Assembly: GCF_002891535.1 (NCBI RefSeq)
Contig: NZ_PDZR01000019.1
Coordinates: forward strand, 1-64,000
From: Methylocella silvestris
GTDB lineage: Bacteria > Pseudomonadota > Alphaproteobacteria > Rhizobiales > Beijerinckiaceae
Length of the DNA stretch: 64,000 bases
Reading direction: 5' to 3'
Shown: piece by piece, positions 8,321-18,495 of the stretch
Layout: the number at the start of each line of letters is the position of its first letter
How positions within the stretch are numbered: the stretch's first letter is position 1
Notes under the pieces: model-generated
The model's input: only the letters and a program-made list of their open reading frames with translations
Told to the model about the DNA's origin: nothing
Database searches by the model: none
Translations under genes and position numbers: made by a program

Positions 8321-8812
8321 GGGCTTGTGCTTCGTCCTCGGGAAAGTTGTCGGGAGGTCCTGATACGCCCCCTGACTGCAGCCAGCCGCTTCGCGCCTGC
8401 CGACAACACAACGGCGCGCCCTATATGGAAATGGACTATGGCGTAAGTTCGAGCCTATCGAATCGCGAGTCTTTTGTCATTTCCCCGCCGTCAAAACAAG
8501 TCCAAAGCGGCGAGGCCATTTCCCCGGCTATCGGCCCAAGCTGACGCCGATCGAATAATTCTGCTCGATTCAAGCGAGGCCGCAGCAATTGTGTGCTAAA
8601 GCCTACAAAAATAGTGGACATTTGACGAAAGGGCGCCTATGTGCGTGGCGCATGAGGCTGAAAAGTTGCAGTGTCTCCAAGCTGGAATTATGCGCTAAAT
8701 TCTTGGAATCGATGATTTTCATGATTCTTGATCGGGCGTGTTCAGAATCAGATGTGCTCAAAAAACGTGACGCGAGCGCGATCCTGTCCAAAAACGCGCG
8801 CATGGGGATTTG
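8321..8812. other. Intergenic region upstream of the SxtJ operon and Rrf2 gene
   Basis: A divergent intergenic stretch of about 490 bases. Small reading frames in it have no recognisable protein pattern. It must hold the promoters of the SxtJ operon (-) and the Rrf2 gene (+). The only structured element seen is an imperfect dyad at 8677-8706, with CCAAG/CTTGG outer arms and GAATTA/TAAATTC inner arms, about 105 bases before the Rrf2 start. Confidence 0.5.
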
Positions 8813-9262
8813 ATGCTCACCAAAAAAGGCAAATATGGTTTGAAGGCCATGGTCCATCTTGCCGGCTATCTTCCCGGCGAAGCGACCTTGGTAACGGACA
8901 TTGCGACGGCGAATCAAATCCCGAAGAAGTTTCTCGACACGATCCTCGGCGAATTGCGCAACGCCGGCTTCGTCAATTCGAAGAAAGGCAAAGGTGGCGG
9001 CTATACGCTGGCCCGTCCGGCGCATCAGATCAAGGTCGGCCACATCGTTCGCGTGCTCGATGGCCCTTTGGCGCCGATCCAATGCGCCAGCGCCACGTCG
9101 TACCGGCGATGCGACGATTGCACGGACGAGAAGCGGTGCGGCGTTCGACTGATCATGCTCGAGGCGCGCAATGCGATAGCGGAGGTGCTCGACAACCGCA
9201 CTCTGGCCGAAATGCGCGCGCTGACCCAAAGCGACGACGCGCGCCTCATGTATTACATTTGA
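8813..9262 (+). CDS. Rrf2-family transcriptional regulator
   Basis: A 149-residue protein opening MLTKKGKYGLKAMVHLA, the hallmark of the Rrf2 winged helix-turn-helix, with recognition region IPKKFLDTILGELRNAGFVNSKKGKGGGY (about 36-64, read in parts). Cysteines C91, C100, C103 and C109 sit where IscR/RirA-type members bind an Fe-S cluster, so iron or redox sensing is plausible. An ATG preceded by GGGG is chosen over a TTG three bases earlier. It is a lone gene converging on adk; possible targets in view are itself and the divergent SxtJ operon. Confidence 0.92.
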   Translation: MLTKKGKYGLKAMVHLAGYLPGEATLVTDIATANQIPKKFLDTILGELRNAGFVNSKKGKGGGYTLARPAHQIKVGHIVRVLDGPLAPIQCASATSYRRCDDCTDEKRCGVRLIMLEARNAIAEVLDNRTLAEMRALTQSDDARLMYYI

Positions 9263-9280
9263 TTGAGGTTTTTTGCGGCG

Positions 9281-9306
9281 GCTGATCGACGCTTTTGTCG
9301 ATCAGC
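9281..9306. terminator. Bidirectional hairpin between Rrf2 and adk
   Basis: A perfect 10-bp stem (GCTGATCGAC/GTCGATCAGC) with loop GCTTTT lies between the convergent gene ends. No U-tract follows on either strand, so it is a probable but not classical terminator for the ribosomal operon end. Confidence 0.5.
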
Positions 9307-9331
9307 GCTTGGAAAGCCAGCCTAAAATCGC

Positions 9332-9913
9332 TCAGGAAGCGAGCGCCTTTTCGATGGCAGCGGAGACGTCGTCGATTGGGGCCATGCCATCCACGGCCTT
9401 GAGCGCGCCCTTGCCCGCATAGAAAGCCGATACCGGCGCCGTTTGCGCATGGTAGGATTCAAGCCGTTTCTTGAAGGCTTCGGGATTGTCGTCAGCTCGA
9501 ATCGTTTCGCCTCTGGCGAGGCATTCCTGCGCCCGGTTCTCGATGCGGGCGAGAAGCGGCTTGTCATCGACTTTGAGCTCGATCACCGCGTCAAGCTTCA
9601 TATTCTTCTTGATGAGGATATCGGCGAGCGCTTCAGCCTGTTTCACCGTCCGTGGAAAGCCATCGAGGATGAACCCCTCCTTGGCGTCCGGCTCGTCGAT
9701 ACGATCGGCGATGATGCCGACGACGACTTCATCGGGAACAAGACCGCCGGCGTCCATGATCGCCTTGGCCTTCAGGCCGACCGGAGTGCCCGCCTTCACG
9801 GCGGCGCGCAGCATGTCTCCGGTCGATAATTGCGGGATGTTGAACTTCTGCTGGAGGCGCGTCGATTGCGTCCCCTTTCCGGCCCCAGGCGGACCCAGAA
9901 AAACTAGCCTCAT
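9332..9913 (-). CDS. adk: Adenylate kinase
   Basis: Interconverts ATP + AMP and 2 ADP. This 193-residue protein has the P-loop [10 protein letters not shown] (about 7-16), STGDMLR for AMP binding and FILDGFPRT. It is the short form, in which the long LID domain is replaced by a short loop, typical of alphaproteobacteria. Its start overlaps the secY stop by 4 bases (ATGA), so it is translationally coupled to the spc operon. In related genomes rpsM follows; here the operon ends. Confidence 0.97.
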   Translation of the reverse strand: MRLVFLGPPGAGKGTQSTRLQQKFNIPQLSTGDMLRAAVKAGTPVGLKAKAIMDAGGLVPDEVVVGIIADRIDEPDAKEGFILDGFPRTVKQAEALADILIKKNMKLDAVIELKVDDKPLLARIENRAQECLARGETIRADDNPEAFKKRLESYHAQTAPVSAFYAGKGALKAVDGMAPIDDVSAAIEKALAS

Positions 9914-11238
9914 TTTCGTCTCCCCCGCAATTTTGCTTTTTTGACGAGCCCTTCATATTGGTGCGCCTGGAGGTGCCCGAGCACCTGCGCCACCGTGTCC
10001 ATGGTGACGCTCACAACAATAAGAAGCGATGTGCCGCCAAAGTAGAACGGAAGCGCGGCGTAGGAAATAAGCATTTCGGGCAATAGACAAATCACGGCGA
10101 GATAGGCGGCGCCGATCACGGTGATCCGCATCAATATGGTGTCAATATATTGCGCGGTGCGCTCGCCGGGCCTTATCCCGGGAATGAAGCCGCCGTGCTT
10201 CTTCAGATTGTCGGCCGTCTCCACCGGATTGAAGACGATCGCCGTGTAAAAGAACGCGAAGAAGACGATCAGGCCGACATAGGCGACCATGTAGAGCGGG
10301 CGGCCATGGGCGAGATAGCTTGAGAACAGGGCGACGACTCCGCTCTGATTCTGCGAGAAATTGGCGATCGTCGTCGGCAGCAGCAGCAATGAAGAGGCGA
10401 AGATCGGCGGAATGACGCCAGCCGTATTCAGCTTCAGCGGCAGGAAGGAGGTCTGACCTTCATAAACCTTGTTGCCCTGCTGCCGCTTTGGATAGGTGAT
10501 CAGGAGCCGCCTCTGCGCCCGCTCCATGAACACGATAAAGGCGATCACGCCGACAGACATCACGAGAACGCCGATGATCAGGCCAGTCGAAATCGCGCCC
10601 TGTCGCCCGAGCTCCAGCGTATTGATGATCGCCGAGGGGAAGGCTGCGACGATGCCGGCGAAAATGATCAGCGAGGAGCCGTTGCCGATGCCGCGTGATG
10701 TGATCTGCTCGCCAAGCCACATCAGGAACATCGTGCCGCCAAGCAGCGTCAGAACCGTCGACAGGCGAAAGAACCAGCCGGGATCGGTGACAACGCCCTG
10801 CTGGCTCTCAAGCCCGACAGCGATGCCATAGGCCTGGAACGCCGCCAGAACGACCGTCAGATAACGGGTGTATTGATTGATGACCTTTCGGCCGGATTCG
10901 CCCTCTTTCTTCAGCGCCTCAAGCGTCGGAATGACCGACGTCAGCAGCTGGATGATAATCGAGGCCGAGATATAGGGCATGATATTGAGCGCAAAGATCG
11001 CCATGCGCTGCACGGCGCCGCCCGCGAACATGTTGAAGAGTTCGAGAACGCCCTGCTTGTGATTGGTGAAATTCGCCTCGAACGCGGCTGGGTCGATGCC
11101 GGGAAGCGGAATATACGTGCCCAGCCGAAACACGATCAGCGCGCCGAGTGTGAACCAAATGCGCTTCTTGAGCTCTTCGGCCTTACCGAAGGCGCTCCAA
11201 TTGACGTTTGCCGCAAGCTGTTCCGCAGCCGATACCAT
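9910..11238 (-). CDS. secY: Preprotein translocase subunit SecY
   Basis: The central channel of the Sec translocon. The 442-residue protein has the expected ten hydrophobic spans, the N-terminal [27 protein letters not shown], the plug/TM2 region [24 protein letters not shown] (read in parts) and the conserved cytoplasmic [12 protein letters not shown] loop. It lies downstream of rplO after an unusually long 311-base gap and overlaps adk. Confidence 0.97.
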   Translation of the reverse strand: MVSAAEQLAANVNWSAFGKAEELKKRIWFTLGALIVFRLGTYIPLPGIDPAAFEANFTNHKQGVLELFNMFAGGAVQRMAIFALNIMPYISASIIIQLLTSVIPTLEALKKEGESGRKVINQYTRYLTVVLAAFQAYGIAVGLESQQGVVTDPGWFFRLSTVLTLLGGTMFLMWLGEQITSRGIGNGSSLIIFAGIVAAFPSAIINTLELGRQGAISTGLIIGVLVMSVGVIAFIVFMERAQRRLLITYPKRQQGNKVYEGQTSFLPLKLNTAGVIPPIFASSLLLLPTTIANFSQNQSGVVALFSSYLAHGRPLYMVAYVGLIVFFAFFYTAIVFNPVETADNLKKHGGFIPGIRPGERTAQYIDTILMRITVIGAAYLAVICLLPEMLISYAALPFYFGGTSLLIVVSVTMDTVAQVLGHLQAHQYEGLVKKAKLRGRRK

Positions 11239-11549
11239 CTCGTCTCCTCGGGCGCCTTACGCCGGAATGCCGTCTTTGGACCTCCGCATCAGCTGGCGGC
11301 AGAAGCGCCCGCCAATGGCGTCCGCCGCGCGGCGCGTGCCTGACGCGCGAAGGAGGGTGACCGCGCCCGCCAATGTAGGGTTGCAAGCGATCGTTCGCCA
11401 GCTTCAGGTCCGACGCACTCCGCATGGAACGGGCGCGCCGAACCCCTTATAGGTCAGGCCGGAGACGATCAAAAGCCCTCCCCTACGGTTCGCCGTCCTG
11501 GATGAATGACGGCGGCGCAGGCGCGCGAGTCTTCGCGTCTCGCGGCGAA
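11239..11549 (-). other. Long rplO-secY intergenic gap
   Basis: About 311 bases inside an otherwise tightly packed operon. No coding sequence with family resemblance is seen on either strand. The minus strand has TTGATC and TATAAG 15 bases apart (within 11449-11475), a weak internal-promoter candidate for secY-adk. Confidence 0.4.
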
Positions 11550-12044
11550 TTACGCCTCGGCAGACGCTGTCGGCGCCTCGGGTGTCCGCTTCAGGAGTTC
11601 AATCGAGCCGCCTGACGCCTCAATGGCGGCGACGGCGCTTTTCGACGCTGCGGCGACCTGGAAGGACAGCTTCGCCTTGAGTTCGCCGACGCCAAGAATC
11701 TTGACGCCGTCCCGCGGCTTCGAGATGAGGCCGGAGGCGATCAGCGACTCATTGGTGACGACCACAGCAGCGTCAATCCGGCCGGCGTCAACCGCCTCCT
11801 GGAGGCGCCCGAGATTGATCTCATTATAGTCAAGCCCGAAGGGATTGTAGAAGCCGCGCTTCGGCAAACGCCGGTGCAGCGGCATCTGGCCGCCCTCAAA
11901 GCCCTTGATAGCGACGCCGGTGCGCGCCTTCTGACCTTTGACGCCGCGGCCACAGGTCTTGCCCTTGCCCGAGCCAATGCCGCGGCCGACGCGCATGCGC
12001 GACTTCGACGAGCCGGGATTGTCCTGAATTTCATTGAGTTTCAT
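11550..12044 (-). CDS. rplO: 50S ribosomal protein L15
   Basis: The 164-residue protein starts [12 protein letters not shown] and has the glycine/basic-rich RNA-binding stretch [21 protein letters not shown], then [18 protein letters not shown], typical of L15 in the large subunit. The C-terminus has a short extension after IELLKRTP. It sits between rpmD and secY in the spc operon order. Confidence 0.97.
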   Translation of the reverse strand: MKLNEIQDNPGSSKSRMRVGRGIGSGKGKTCGRGVKGQKARTGVAIKGFEGGQMPLHRRLPKRGFYNPFGLDYNEINLGRLQEAVDAGRIDAAVVVTNESLIASGLISKPRDGVKILGVGELKAKLSFQVAAASKSAVAAIEASGGSIELLKRTPEAPTASAEA

Positions 12045-12069
12045 AGCTATATCCTCGATGGCCGCGGCT

Positions 12070-12270
12070 TCAGTCGTTTTCGACGACGCGCACGAGATGC
12101 GCGACCTTGGCGATCATGCCGCGTACGGCGGGCGTATCTTCAAGCGCGGCACGGCGGCGGATCTTGTTGAGCTTCAGCCCCTTAAGAGTCGCACGCTGGT
12201 CAGACGGACGCCCGATCGGGCTCCGGATCTGCTCGACGATCACCTTGGGCAAGGTTTTGGCGGTCATCAT
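12070..12270 (-). CDS. rpmD: 50S ribosomal protein L30
   Basis: A 66-residue protein with the L30 pattern [29 protein letters not shown] and [14 protein letters not shown]. It is a small subunit of the 50S particle, placed between rpsE and rplO with short spacing (7 and 25 bases). Confidence 0.95.
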   Translation of the reverse strand: MMTAKTLPKVIVEQIRSPIGRPSDQRATLKGLKLNKIRRRAALEDTPAVRGMIAKVAHLVRVVEND

Positions 12271-12277
12271 AGGTTCC

Positions 12278-12847
12278 TTAAGCTTCGCTCACGGCTTCTG
12301 CCTCGCCGCCCGGACGGCGACCCTGCAGAACGGACACTTTAAGGTTACGCCGCGCAGCGACGGCGCGCGGCGAATCCTGTCGGCCAAGCGCGTCGAACGT
12401 CGCCCGCACCATGTTGTAAGGGTTCGACGACCCCTGCGACTTGGCGACGACGTCATGCATGCCGAGCGTCTCGAAAATCGCGCGCATCGGACCGCCGGCG
12501 ATGATGCCGGTGCCGGCCGGGGCGGCGCGCAAAACAACGCGTCCCGCGCCATGGCGTCCATTGACGTCATGATGCAGGGTGCGTCCCTCGCGCAGCGGCA
12601 CGCGGATCAGCGAACGCTTGGCCGACTCGGTCGCCTTGCGGATCGCTTCCGGCACCTCGCGAGCCTTGCCATGGCCGAAGCCGACGCGGCCCTTCTGGTC
12701 GCCGACGACGACGAGCGCGGCGAAACCGAACCTGCGGCCGCCCTTCACCACTTTGGCGACGCGATTGATATGGACCAGGCGGTCCATGAATTCGCTGTCG
12801 CGCTCCTCGCGGTCGCGGCCGCGGCCGCCTTCACCCTCACGCGCCAT
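12278..12847 (-). CDS. rpsE: 30S ribosomal protein S5
   Basis: A 189-residue protein of the small subunit, involved in decoding accuracy. It has [19 protein letters not shown] (double-stranded RNA-binding domain) and the C-terminal domain motif [15 protein letters not shown]. The first 20 residues are Arg/Gly/Glu-rich and probably disordered. Confidence 0.97.
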   Translation of the reverse strand: MAREGEGGRGRDREERDSEFMDRLVHINRVAKVVKGGRRFGFAALVVVGDQKGRVGFGHGKAREVPEAIRKATESAKRSLIRVPLREGRTLHHDVNGRHGAGRVVLRAAPAGTGIIAGGPMRAIFETLGMHDVVAKSQGSSNPYNMVRATFDALGRQDSPRAVAARRNLKVSVLQGRRPGGEAEAVSEA

Positions 12848-12927
12848 CTGTTTGTTCCATCTTCACGTCGGTTGTCCGTTGCGCCTCGCCGGCGGCGGAG
12901 ACTGGCTCGCCCGCTGGCGCTCCGGCT

Positions 12928-13290
12928 TTAGAAATTGAGGCCGCCTTCGCGGGCGCCTTCGGCCAGCGCCTTGACGCGGCCATGGTAAAGATACGACCCA
13001 CGATCGAATACGACGTCGGTGACGCCGGCGGCGGTCGCCCGCTCGGCGATCAGCTTGCCGATCGCCCGCGCCGCTTCGACATCCGCGCCCGTTTTCAGGC
13101 TTTCGCGAGCGCTCTTTTCGAGCGATGAGGCGGCGGCCAGAGTCAGGCCGGCCTCGTCATCGATGATCTGGCAATAGATCTGCTTCGACGAGCGGAACAC
13201 CGAAAGCCTTGGCTTGCCATAGGCGCGCGCGCGCAAGGTGCGCCTAACGCGCGCCCGCCGACGGTCTGTCGCCTTATTGTCCTGCGCCAT
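12928..13290 (-). CDS. rplR: 50S ribosomal protein L18
   Basis: A 120-residue 5S rRNA-binding protein with [18 protein letters not shown] and the C-terminal [26 protein letters not shown] (read in parts), both characteristic of L18. It lies between rplF and rpsE; an 80-base gap separates it from rpsE. Confidence 0.97.
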   Translation of the reverse strand: MAQDNKATDRRRARVRRTLRARAYGKPRLSVFRSSKQIYCQIIDDEAGLTLAAASSLEKSARESLKTGADVEAARAIGKLIAERATAAGVTDVVFDRGSYLYHGRVKALAEGAREGGLNF

Positions 13291-13313
13291 AGCTGGCTCC
13301 TCTATCCTTCAAA

Positions 13314-13847
13314 TTACTTCTTCTTGCCTTCCTTGCGGAAGATGAATTCGCCAGCGTATTTGACGCCCTTGCCCTTATAGGGTTCGGGCGGGCGCAGCGC
13401 GCGGATTTCAGATGCGATCTGTCCCACCTGACGCTTGTCGATCCCTGAGATCGCGACCTCGGTCGGCTTCGCCGCGACGATCGAAATGCCGTCCGGAATG
13501 GGAAAACTGACGTCATGGCTGAAGCCCAGCGAGAGCTGGAGATTCTTGCCGGACACCGCGGCCTTGTAGCCGACGCCGGTGATCTCGAGCTTGCGCTCGA
13601 AGCCCTTTGACACGCCGACGACGAGATTATTCACCATGGAGCGCGTCATGCCCCACATGGCGCGCGCGCGCTTCGTCTCATTGCGCGGCGACACCTCAAT
13701 GCCGCCGTCGCCGAGAACGACGGTGACGTCTTCCGGTGCAGCGAAAGAGAGCTGCCCCTTGCCGCCCTTCACCGAGATCAGCTGCCCATTGATGTTGGCC
13801 GTCACCCCGGAGGGAATCGCGACCGGCTTCTTTCCGATACGAGACAT
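13314..13847 (-). CDS. rplF: 50S ribosomal protein L6
   Basis: A 177-residue protein starting [12 protein letters not shown], with the two repeated L6 domains and the conserved C-terminal [16 protein letters not shown]. It binds near the sarcin-ricin loop where elongation factors dock. Confidence 0.97.
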   Translation of the reverse strand: MSRIGKKPVAIPSGVTANINGQLISVKGGKGQLSFAAPEDVTVVLGDGGIEVSPRNETKRARAMWGMTRSMVNNLVVGVSKGFERKLEITGVGYKAAVSGKNLQLSLGFSHDVSFPIPDGISIVAAKPTEVAISGIDKRQVGQIASEIRALRPPEPYKGKGVKYAGEFIFRKEGKKK

Positions 13848-13873
13848 AATTGAAACTTCCTCGTTTCTTTCGG

Positions 13874-14272
13874 TCAGAAGACCCTGCAGAGAACTTCGCC
13901 GCCAACATTGGCTTCGCGCGCAGCGTGATCCGCCATGACGCCCTTCGGCGTCGAGACGATCGTGATGCCAAGGCCGTTCGCCACACGCGGCATGGCGTCG
14001 ACGGCGGCATAGACGCGCCGGCCCGGTTTCGAAACGCGCTGAATCTCGCGGATCACCGGCAGACCGTCGAAATATTTGAGCTCGACTTCGAACTCGGTGC
14101 GGCCATTGCCATATTCGGTCGTCGAATAGCCGCGAATATAGCCTTCCGACTGCAGCACGTCGAGAACATGGGCGCGCAGCCGCGAGCCCGGCGTCTGCAC
14201 CTTGCCCTTGCGGCGCATCTGCGCGTTACGGATACGGGTGAGCATATCGCCCAATGGATCGTTGACAGCCAT
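13874..14272 (-). CDS. rpsH: 30S ribosomal protein S8
   Basis: A 132-residue protein starting [17 protein letters not shown] and ending with the S8 C-terminal motif [18 protein letters not shown]. It binds central-domain 16S rRNA. In E. coli S8 is the translational repressor of the spc operon; whether that control works here cannot be seen. Confidence 0.97.
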   Translation of the reverse strand: MAVNDPLGDMLTRIRNAQMRRKGKVQTPGSRLRAHVLDVLQSEGYIRGYSTTEYGNGRTEFEVELKYFDGLPVIREIQRVSKPGRRVYAAVDAMPRVANGLGITIVSTPKGVMADHAAREANVGGEVLCRVF

Positions 14273-14282
14273 GATCCCGCTC

Positions 14283-14588
14283 CTACCAGCTCGACTTGAC
14301 GAGGCCGGGAATGAGGCCCTGCGACCCCAGCTCCCGTAACGCGATGCGCGACATCTTCATCTTGCGCGTGAAAGCGCGCGGACGGCCGCTGACCTCGCAA
14401 CGATTGCGCACGCGGACGGCCGACGAATTGCGCGGCAGTTCGGCAAGCTTGAGGCGCGCCTCGAAACGCTCCTCAACATTGAGGCTCTTGTCGTCGGCGA
14501 TCGCCTTGAACCGGGCGCGCCGCGCGGCATATTGCTTCACCAGCTTCTGCCTGTGCTTGTTCTTCTCAATCGAGCTTTTCTTCGCCAT
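14283..14588 (-). CDS. rpsN: 30S ribosomal protein S14 (zinc-free form)
   Basis: A 101-residue protein of the long type that lacks the CxxC...CxxC zinc site. It has the central [22 protein letters not shown] and C-terminal [22 protein letters not shown] motifs. It lies between rplE and rpsH. Confidence 0.97.
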   Translation of the reverse strand: MAKKSSIEKNKHRQKLVKQYAARRARFKAIADDKSLNVEERFEARLKLAELPRNSSAVRVRNRCEVSGRPRAFTRKMKMSRIALRELGSQGLIPGLVKSSW

Positions 14589-14629
14589 AAACCTCTACCC
14601 CTGGTCGCCGCGTCTGAAACGTATCCGTT

Positions 14630-15358
14630 TCACTGCCGGAACGGGAAGTTGAATGCGCGCAACAGAGCGCGCGCCTCTTCGTCGGTCTTCGCCGTGGTGC
14701 ACACGATGATGTCCATCCCGACGACGTTCTCCACCTGATCATAGTTGATCTCGGGGAAGATAATGTGCTCCTTGATGCCCATGGCGTAATTGCCGCGTCC
14801 ATCGAAGCTTTTCGGGTTCAGCCCGCGGAAGTCGCGAATGCGCGGCAGCGCGATCGTCACGAGACGATCGAGAAACTCGTACATCCTTGTCTTGCGCAAG
14901 GTGACCTTGGCGCCGATCGGCATGTTCTCCCGCACCTTGAAGGTCGCGATCGCCTTGCGGGCGTGCGTGATCACCGGCTTCTGACCCGCGATCAGTCCGA
15001 GATCAGCTGCGGCCAGCGTCACCTTCTTGGTGTCGTTGACCGCCTCGCCGACGCCCATGTTGAGGACGATCTTCTCGATCGTCGGCACTTCGAGCGGGTT
15101 CTTATAGCCAAACTGCTCGATCAGCTGCGACCGCACGACCTCTTCATAGTGCTTCTTGAGACGCGGCGCGTAATCGGCCGGCAGGGCGAGATCGGACGCC
15201 GAGGCCGTCGGACCCGCCGCGCGCTCGCGCCCGCCGCCGCCTTCAGCCTTGGCGGTCGCCTTGACGGCCGACTTCGCGCCCTTGGCCGGCGTCTTGGCGT
15301 CCTTGCCGCCCTTGGAAGCGGCTCCCTTGCCGCCCTTCCCTGCTTTGGAATCAGCCAT
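14630..15358 (-). CDS. rplE: 50S ribosomal protein L5 with long basic N-terminal extension
   Basis: L5 binds 5S rRNA and contacts the P-site tRNA. The canonical domain begins around residue 60 ([14 protein letters not shown]) and continues with [43 protein letters not shown] and [11 protein letters not shown]. Before it is an extension of about 60 residues made almost only of Lys, Ala, Gly and Ser. The total of 242 residues compares with about 180 in most bacteria. The start overlaps the rplX stop by 8 bases. A later in-frame start would lie far from any Shine-Dalgarno I can see, so the extension is probably translated. Confidence 0.95.
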   Translation of the reverse strand: MADSKAGKGGKGAASKGGKDAKTPAKGAKSAVKATAKAEGGGGRERAAGPTASASDLALPADYAPRLKKHYEEVVRSQLIEQFGYKNPLEVPTIEKIVLNMGVGEAVNDTKKVTLAAADLGLIAGQKPVITHARKAIATFKVRENMPIGAKVTLRKTRMYEFLDRLVTIALPRIRDFRGLNPKSFDGRGNYAMGIKEHIIFPEINYDQVENVVGMDIIVCTTAKTDEEARALLRAFNFPFRQ

Positions 15359-15668
15359 CTATCACGTCTCCGGAACGCTTCGCGAAGCGAACCTTGCGGC
15401 CGTCTTCGAGAACCTTGAAACCGACGCGCGTCGGCTTGCCGTCCTTCGGATCAGCGACCGCGAGGTTCGACAATTGAATAGCCGCCTCCTTGGAGACGAT
15501 GCCGGCTTCCTGCTGCGCAGTCTGCCGCTGGTGGCGCTTGACAAGATTGACGCCGCGAACGAGGGCGCGGTCTTCCTTCGGAATGACCTGCAGCACTTCG
15601 CCCGACCGGCCCTTGTCGCGTCCGACCAGTACGACGACCTTGTCGCCCTTCTTGATCTTCGCCGCCAT
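15351..15668 (-). CDS. rplX: 50S ribosomal protein L24
   Basis: A 105-residue protein starting [20 protein letters not shown] (KOW motif), an early assembly initiator of the 50S subunit. The ATG is chosen because it overlaps the rplN stop as TGATG and has GGAGG upstream. A GTG one codon earlier is possible. Confidence 0.97.
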   Translation of the reverse strand: MAAKIKKGDKVVVLVGRDKGRSGEVLQVIPKEDRALVRGVNLVKRHQRQTAQQEAGIVSKEAAIQLSNLAVADPKDGKPTRVGFKVLEDGRKVRFAKRSGDVIDG

Positions 15669-16036
15669 CACAGCACCTCCGGCGCGAGCGAGATGATCTT
15701 CATCTGGTTGCGCGCGCGGAGTTCGCGCGGCACTGGTCCAAAGATGCGCGTGCCGATCGGCTCGGCCTGGTTATTGATCAGCACCGCCGCGTTGGAATCG
15801 AAGCGGATCACCGAACCGTCGGCGCGCTTGATGTCCTTGGCGGTGCGAACCACCACGGCCTTCATCACATCGCCCTTCTTGACGCGGCCGCGCGGAATCG
15901 CCTCCTTGACGGAGACGACAATAATATCGCCAACTCCGGCATATTTGCGCTTGGAGCCGCCGAGCACCTTGATGCACATCACGCGGCGCGCGCCGGAATT
16001 ATCCGCGACGTCGAGATTTGTCTGCATCTGGATCAT
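15668..16036 (-). CDS. rplN: 50S ribosomal protein L14
   Basis: A 122-residue protein of exactly standard length, starting [18 protein letters not shown] and containing [15 protein letters not shown] and the C-terminal FGPVPRELR. It lies at the 50S face near the subunit interface; first gene after rpsQ and coupled to rplX. Confidence 0.98.
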
Positions 16037-16135
16037 CGTTTCATACCTTTCTAGTCAGACCGGTTTCCGGCGGCGCCCGTTGCGCTCCGGACTACGTCTG
16101 AAGGAGGCGAACCCCCTTTAGCATTCCTGCAATCT

Positions 16136-16381
16136 TCAGCCCTGGGCTTGCGCCGCCGGCAGCACGATCCAGCGCTTCAGCTTCGACATCGGCTTCGTCT
16201 CTTCGATCGACACCGTATCGCCGACCTTGAAGGCCTTCGTCTCGTCATGCGCGTGATAGTTCTTCGAGCGCCGCACCGTCTTCTTCAGAAGCGGATGCGT
16301 GAACCTGCGCTCGACCTTCACGACGATGGTCTTTTCCTGCTTGTCGCTCACGACGACGCCCTGGAGAATTCGCTTCGGCAT
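16136..16381 (-). CDS. rpsQ: 30S ribosomal protein S17
   Basis: An 81-residue primary 16S rRNA-binding protein with [21 protein letters not shown] and the conserved [17 protein letters not shown]. It lies between rpmC and rplN; about 100 bases separate it from rplN. Confidence 0.97.
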   Translation of the reverse strand: MPKRILQGVVVSDKQEKTIVVKVERRFTHPLLKKTVRRSKNYHAHDETKAFKVGDTVSIEETKPMSKLKRWIVLPAAQAQG

Positions 16382-16429
16382 AGTCTTTCAAACCTATTCT
16401 TTTCGGACCGGCGAGAGCCGGAAGGAAGC

Positions 16430-16642
16430 CTATTTTGCGGCCGCGCCGCGCTGCTGCGCCGCGATCGTCTTCAGACGGGCGATATCGCGCCGCACGACGC
16501 GCACGCGCGCGGTATTCTCGAGCTGACCTGTGGCGCGCCGGAAGCGGAGATTGAACTGCTCCTTCTTGAGGTTCAAAATCTCCTGCTCGATCTGATCGCC
16601 GGTCATGACCTTGAGGTCGGCCAAACGCTGGGTTCCCTTCAT
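16430..16642 (-). CDS. rpmC: 50S ribosomal protein L29
   Basis: A 70-residue helical hairpin protein near the exit tunnel. It has the typical [21 protein letters not shown] core and [11 protein letters not shown], and sits directly after rplP. Confidence 0.96.
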   Translation of the reverse strand: MKGTQRLADLKVMTGDQIEQEILNLKKEQFNLRFRRATGQLENTARVRVVRRDIARLKTIAAQQRGAAAK

Positions 16643-16653
16643 CGCCGCTCCTC

Positions 16654-17067
16654 CTATTCCTGAATGCGCTGAATGAAGCGCGTCTTGATCGGCAGCTTCG
16701 CCGAGGCTAACTGCAGCGCCTCACGGGCGAGATCGACCGGCACGCCGTCGAGCTCGAACATGATGCGCCCCGGGGCGACGCGGACGGCCCAAAGTTCCGG
16801 GGCGCCCTTGCCCTTACCCATACGCACTTCGGTCGGCTTCTTCGACACCGGCACGTCCGGGAAGATGCGGATCCAGACACGGCCGGCGCGCTTCATATGG
16901 CGCGTCATGGCGCGGCGGGCCGCCTCGATCTGCCGCGCGGTAATCCGCTCGGGCTCGAGCGCCTTCAGTCCGAACTGACCGAAGCTCAATTCGAATCCGC
17001 CTTTGGCCGCGCCGTGAATGCGGCCCTTGAAGGCCTTGCGGAATTTGGTGCGCTTGGGTTGCAGCAT
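16654..17067 (-). CDS. rplP: 50S ribosomal protein L16
   Basis: A 137-residue protein starting [16 protein letters not shown], with [22 protein letters not shown] and the tail KLPIKTRFI, standard for L16, which helps place A-site tRNA. The ATG is preferred over a TTG two codons earlier because it gives the canonical N-terminus. Confidence 0.98.
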   Translation of the reverse strand: MLQPKRTKFRKAFKGRIHGAAKGGFELSFGQFGLKALEPERITARQIEAARRAMTRHMKRAGRVWIRIFPDVPVSKKPTEVRMGKGKGAPELWAVRVAPGRIMFELDGVPVDLAREALQLASAKLPIKTRFIQRIQE

Positions 17068-17096
17068 AGTCAAAAACTCTCAGATGTTCGCGCAGC

Positions 17097-17816
17097 TCAA
17101 GCCGCGTCGCGGTCGCGCCTGCGTCGATCGCCGCCGCCGCCGCCGTGATCCTGCTCGGCCATTTTCTTGTCCTGGGCCATCGGATCATGCTCAAGGATTT
17201 CACCCTTGAAAATCCAGACCTTGATCCCGCAGGCGCCATAGGCCGTATGCGCCGTCGCGGTGCCGTAATCGACGTCAGCGCGGAGCGTATGCAGCGGCAC
17301 GCGGCCCTCGCGATACCACTCAAGACGCGCGATCTCGGCGCCGCCGAGACGGCCGGAGCAGTTGATGCGGATGCCTTCCGCGCCAAGCCGCATGGCCGAT
17401 TGAACCGCGCGCTTCATGGCGCGCCTAAAAGCGACGCGGCGCTCGAGCTGCTGTGCGATCGAATCCGCGACAAGCGTCGCGTCGATCTCGGGCTTGCGCA
17501 CCTCGACGATGTTGATGAGGACTTCGCTGTCCGTCATCTTGGCGACGAGCTTGCGGATCTTGTCGATGTCCGCGCCCTTCTTGCCGATCACGACGCCGGG
17601 ACGGGCCGAATGGATCGTCACGCGGCACTTCTTGTGCGGACGCTCAATGATGATCTTGGAGACAGCCGCCTGCTTCAAGGTCTTCATCAAGGCCGCACGG
17701 ATCGCCATGTCCTCGTGCAACAGCTTGCCGTATTCGTTCTTGCCGGCGAACCAGCGCGAATCCCAGGTGCGGTTGATGCCGAGCCGAAGGCCGATCGGGT
17801 TGACTTTCTGTCCCAT
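17097..17816 (-). CDS. rpsC: 30S ribosomal protein S3
   Basis: A 239-residue protein starting [20 protein letters not shown], with the KH-domain [11 protein letters not shown] and the C-terminal GVKVWI-like segment [12 protein letters not shown]. It helps form the mRNA entry channel. The last ~25 residues are a Gly/Arg/Asp-rich disordered tail, which varies among bacteria. Confidence 0.98.
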   Translation of the reverse strand: MGQKVNPIGLRLGINRTWDSRWFAGKNEYGKLLHEDMAIRAALMKTLKQAAVSKIIIERPHKKCRVTIHSARPGVVIGKKGADIDKIRKLVAKMTDSEVLINIVEVRKPEIDATLVADSIAQQLERRVAFRRAMKRAVQSAMRLGAEGIRINCSGRLGGAEIARLEWYREGRVPLHTLRADVDYGTATAHTAYGACGIKVWIFKGEILEHDPMAQDKKMAEQDHGGGGGDRRRRDRDAA

Positions 17817-17825
17817 CTTCTCTCC

Positions 17826-18212
17826 TCAGGCCTGCGCCGCTACGACGACTTCGCGCAGTACGATCGTCAAATGCGAAAAAGGCTTCTGGATCTTGCCAGA
17901 CCGGCCGCGCGCCCGCGGGCTGAAGCGCTTCATCACCAGCGCCTTGCCGACGAAAGCCTCGGCGACGACGAGATCGTCGACTTCGAGACTGTGATTGTTT
18001 TCCGCGTTGGCGATGGCCGACTCCAGCGTCTTGCGGACGTCGAAGGCCGCCCGCTTGCGCGAGAATTCGAGCTCGGCGAGAGCGCGCTCGACCTTCTTGC
18101 CGCGAATGAGCTGCGCAAGCAGATTGAGCTTTTGCGGGCTGATGCGCAGCATCCGCGCGACAGCCTTCGCCTCGTTATCCTTGAGCGCGCGCGGGGTCTT
18201 CTCTTTGGACAT
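17826..18212 (-). CDS. rplV: 50S ribosomal protein L22
   Basis: A 128-residue protein containing [20 protein letters not shown] and the C-terminal [20 protein letters not shown] loop that reaches the exit tunnel. It sits between rpsS and rpsC. Confidence 0.97.
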   Translation of the reverse strand: MSKEKTPRALKDNEAKAVARMLRISPQKLNLLAQLIRGKKVERALAELEFSRKRAAFDVRKTLESAIANAENNHSLEVDDLVVAEAFVGKALVMKRFSPRARGRSGKIQKPFSHLTIVLREVVVAAQA

Positions 18213-18214
18213 GA

Positions 18215-18493
18215 TTAGCCTCTCCTGGCTTTCTTGTCCGCCGAATGACCGTGAAAGGTCCGCGTCGGAGAAAATTCGCCGAACTTATGGCCAATCATCT
18301 CTTCGGTCACATTGACCGGGACATGCTTGTGGCCGTTGTAGACGCCGAACGTCAGTCCGACGAACTGCGGCAGGATGGTGGAGCGGCGGCTCCAGATCTT
18401 GATGACTTCGGAGCGGCCAGTGGCGCGCGAGGCATCCGCCTTCTTCAGCAGATAGCCGTCGACGAACGGGCCCTTCCAGATCGAGCGAGCCAT
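18215..18493 (-). CDS. rpsS: 30S ribosomal protein S19
   Basis: A 92-residue protein of exactly standard length: [38 protein letters not shown] and the tail [17 protein letters not shown]. It is part of the 30S head and contacts the 50S. The rplV start lies two bases downstream. Confidence 0.98.
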   Translation of the reverse strand: MARSIWKGPFVDGYLLKKADASRATGRSEVIKIWSRRSTILPQFVGLTFGVYNGHKHVPVNVTEEMIGHKFGEFSPTRTFHGHSADKKARRG

Positions 18494-18495
18494 GG

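Noticed and set aside
8589..8813. A 74-residue + strand frame upstream of the Rrf2 gene
   Set aside because: Cys/Met-rich without a ribosome-binding site or family resemblance; it occupies the expected regulatory region.
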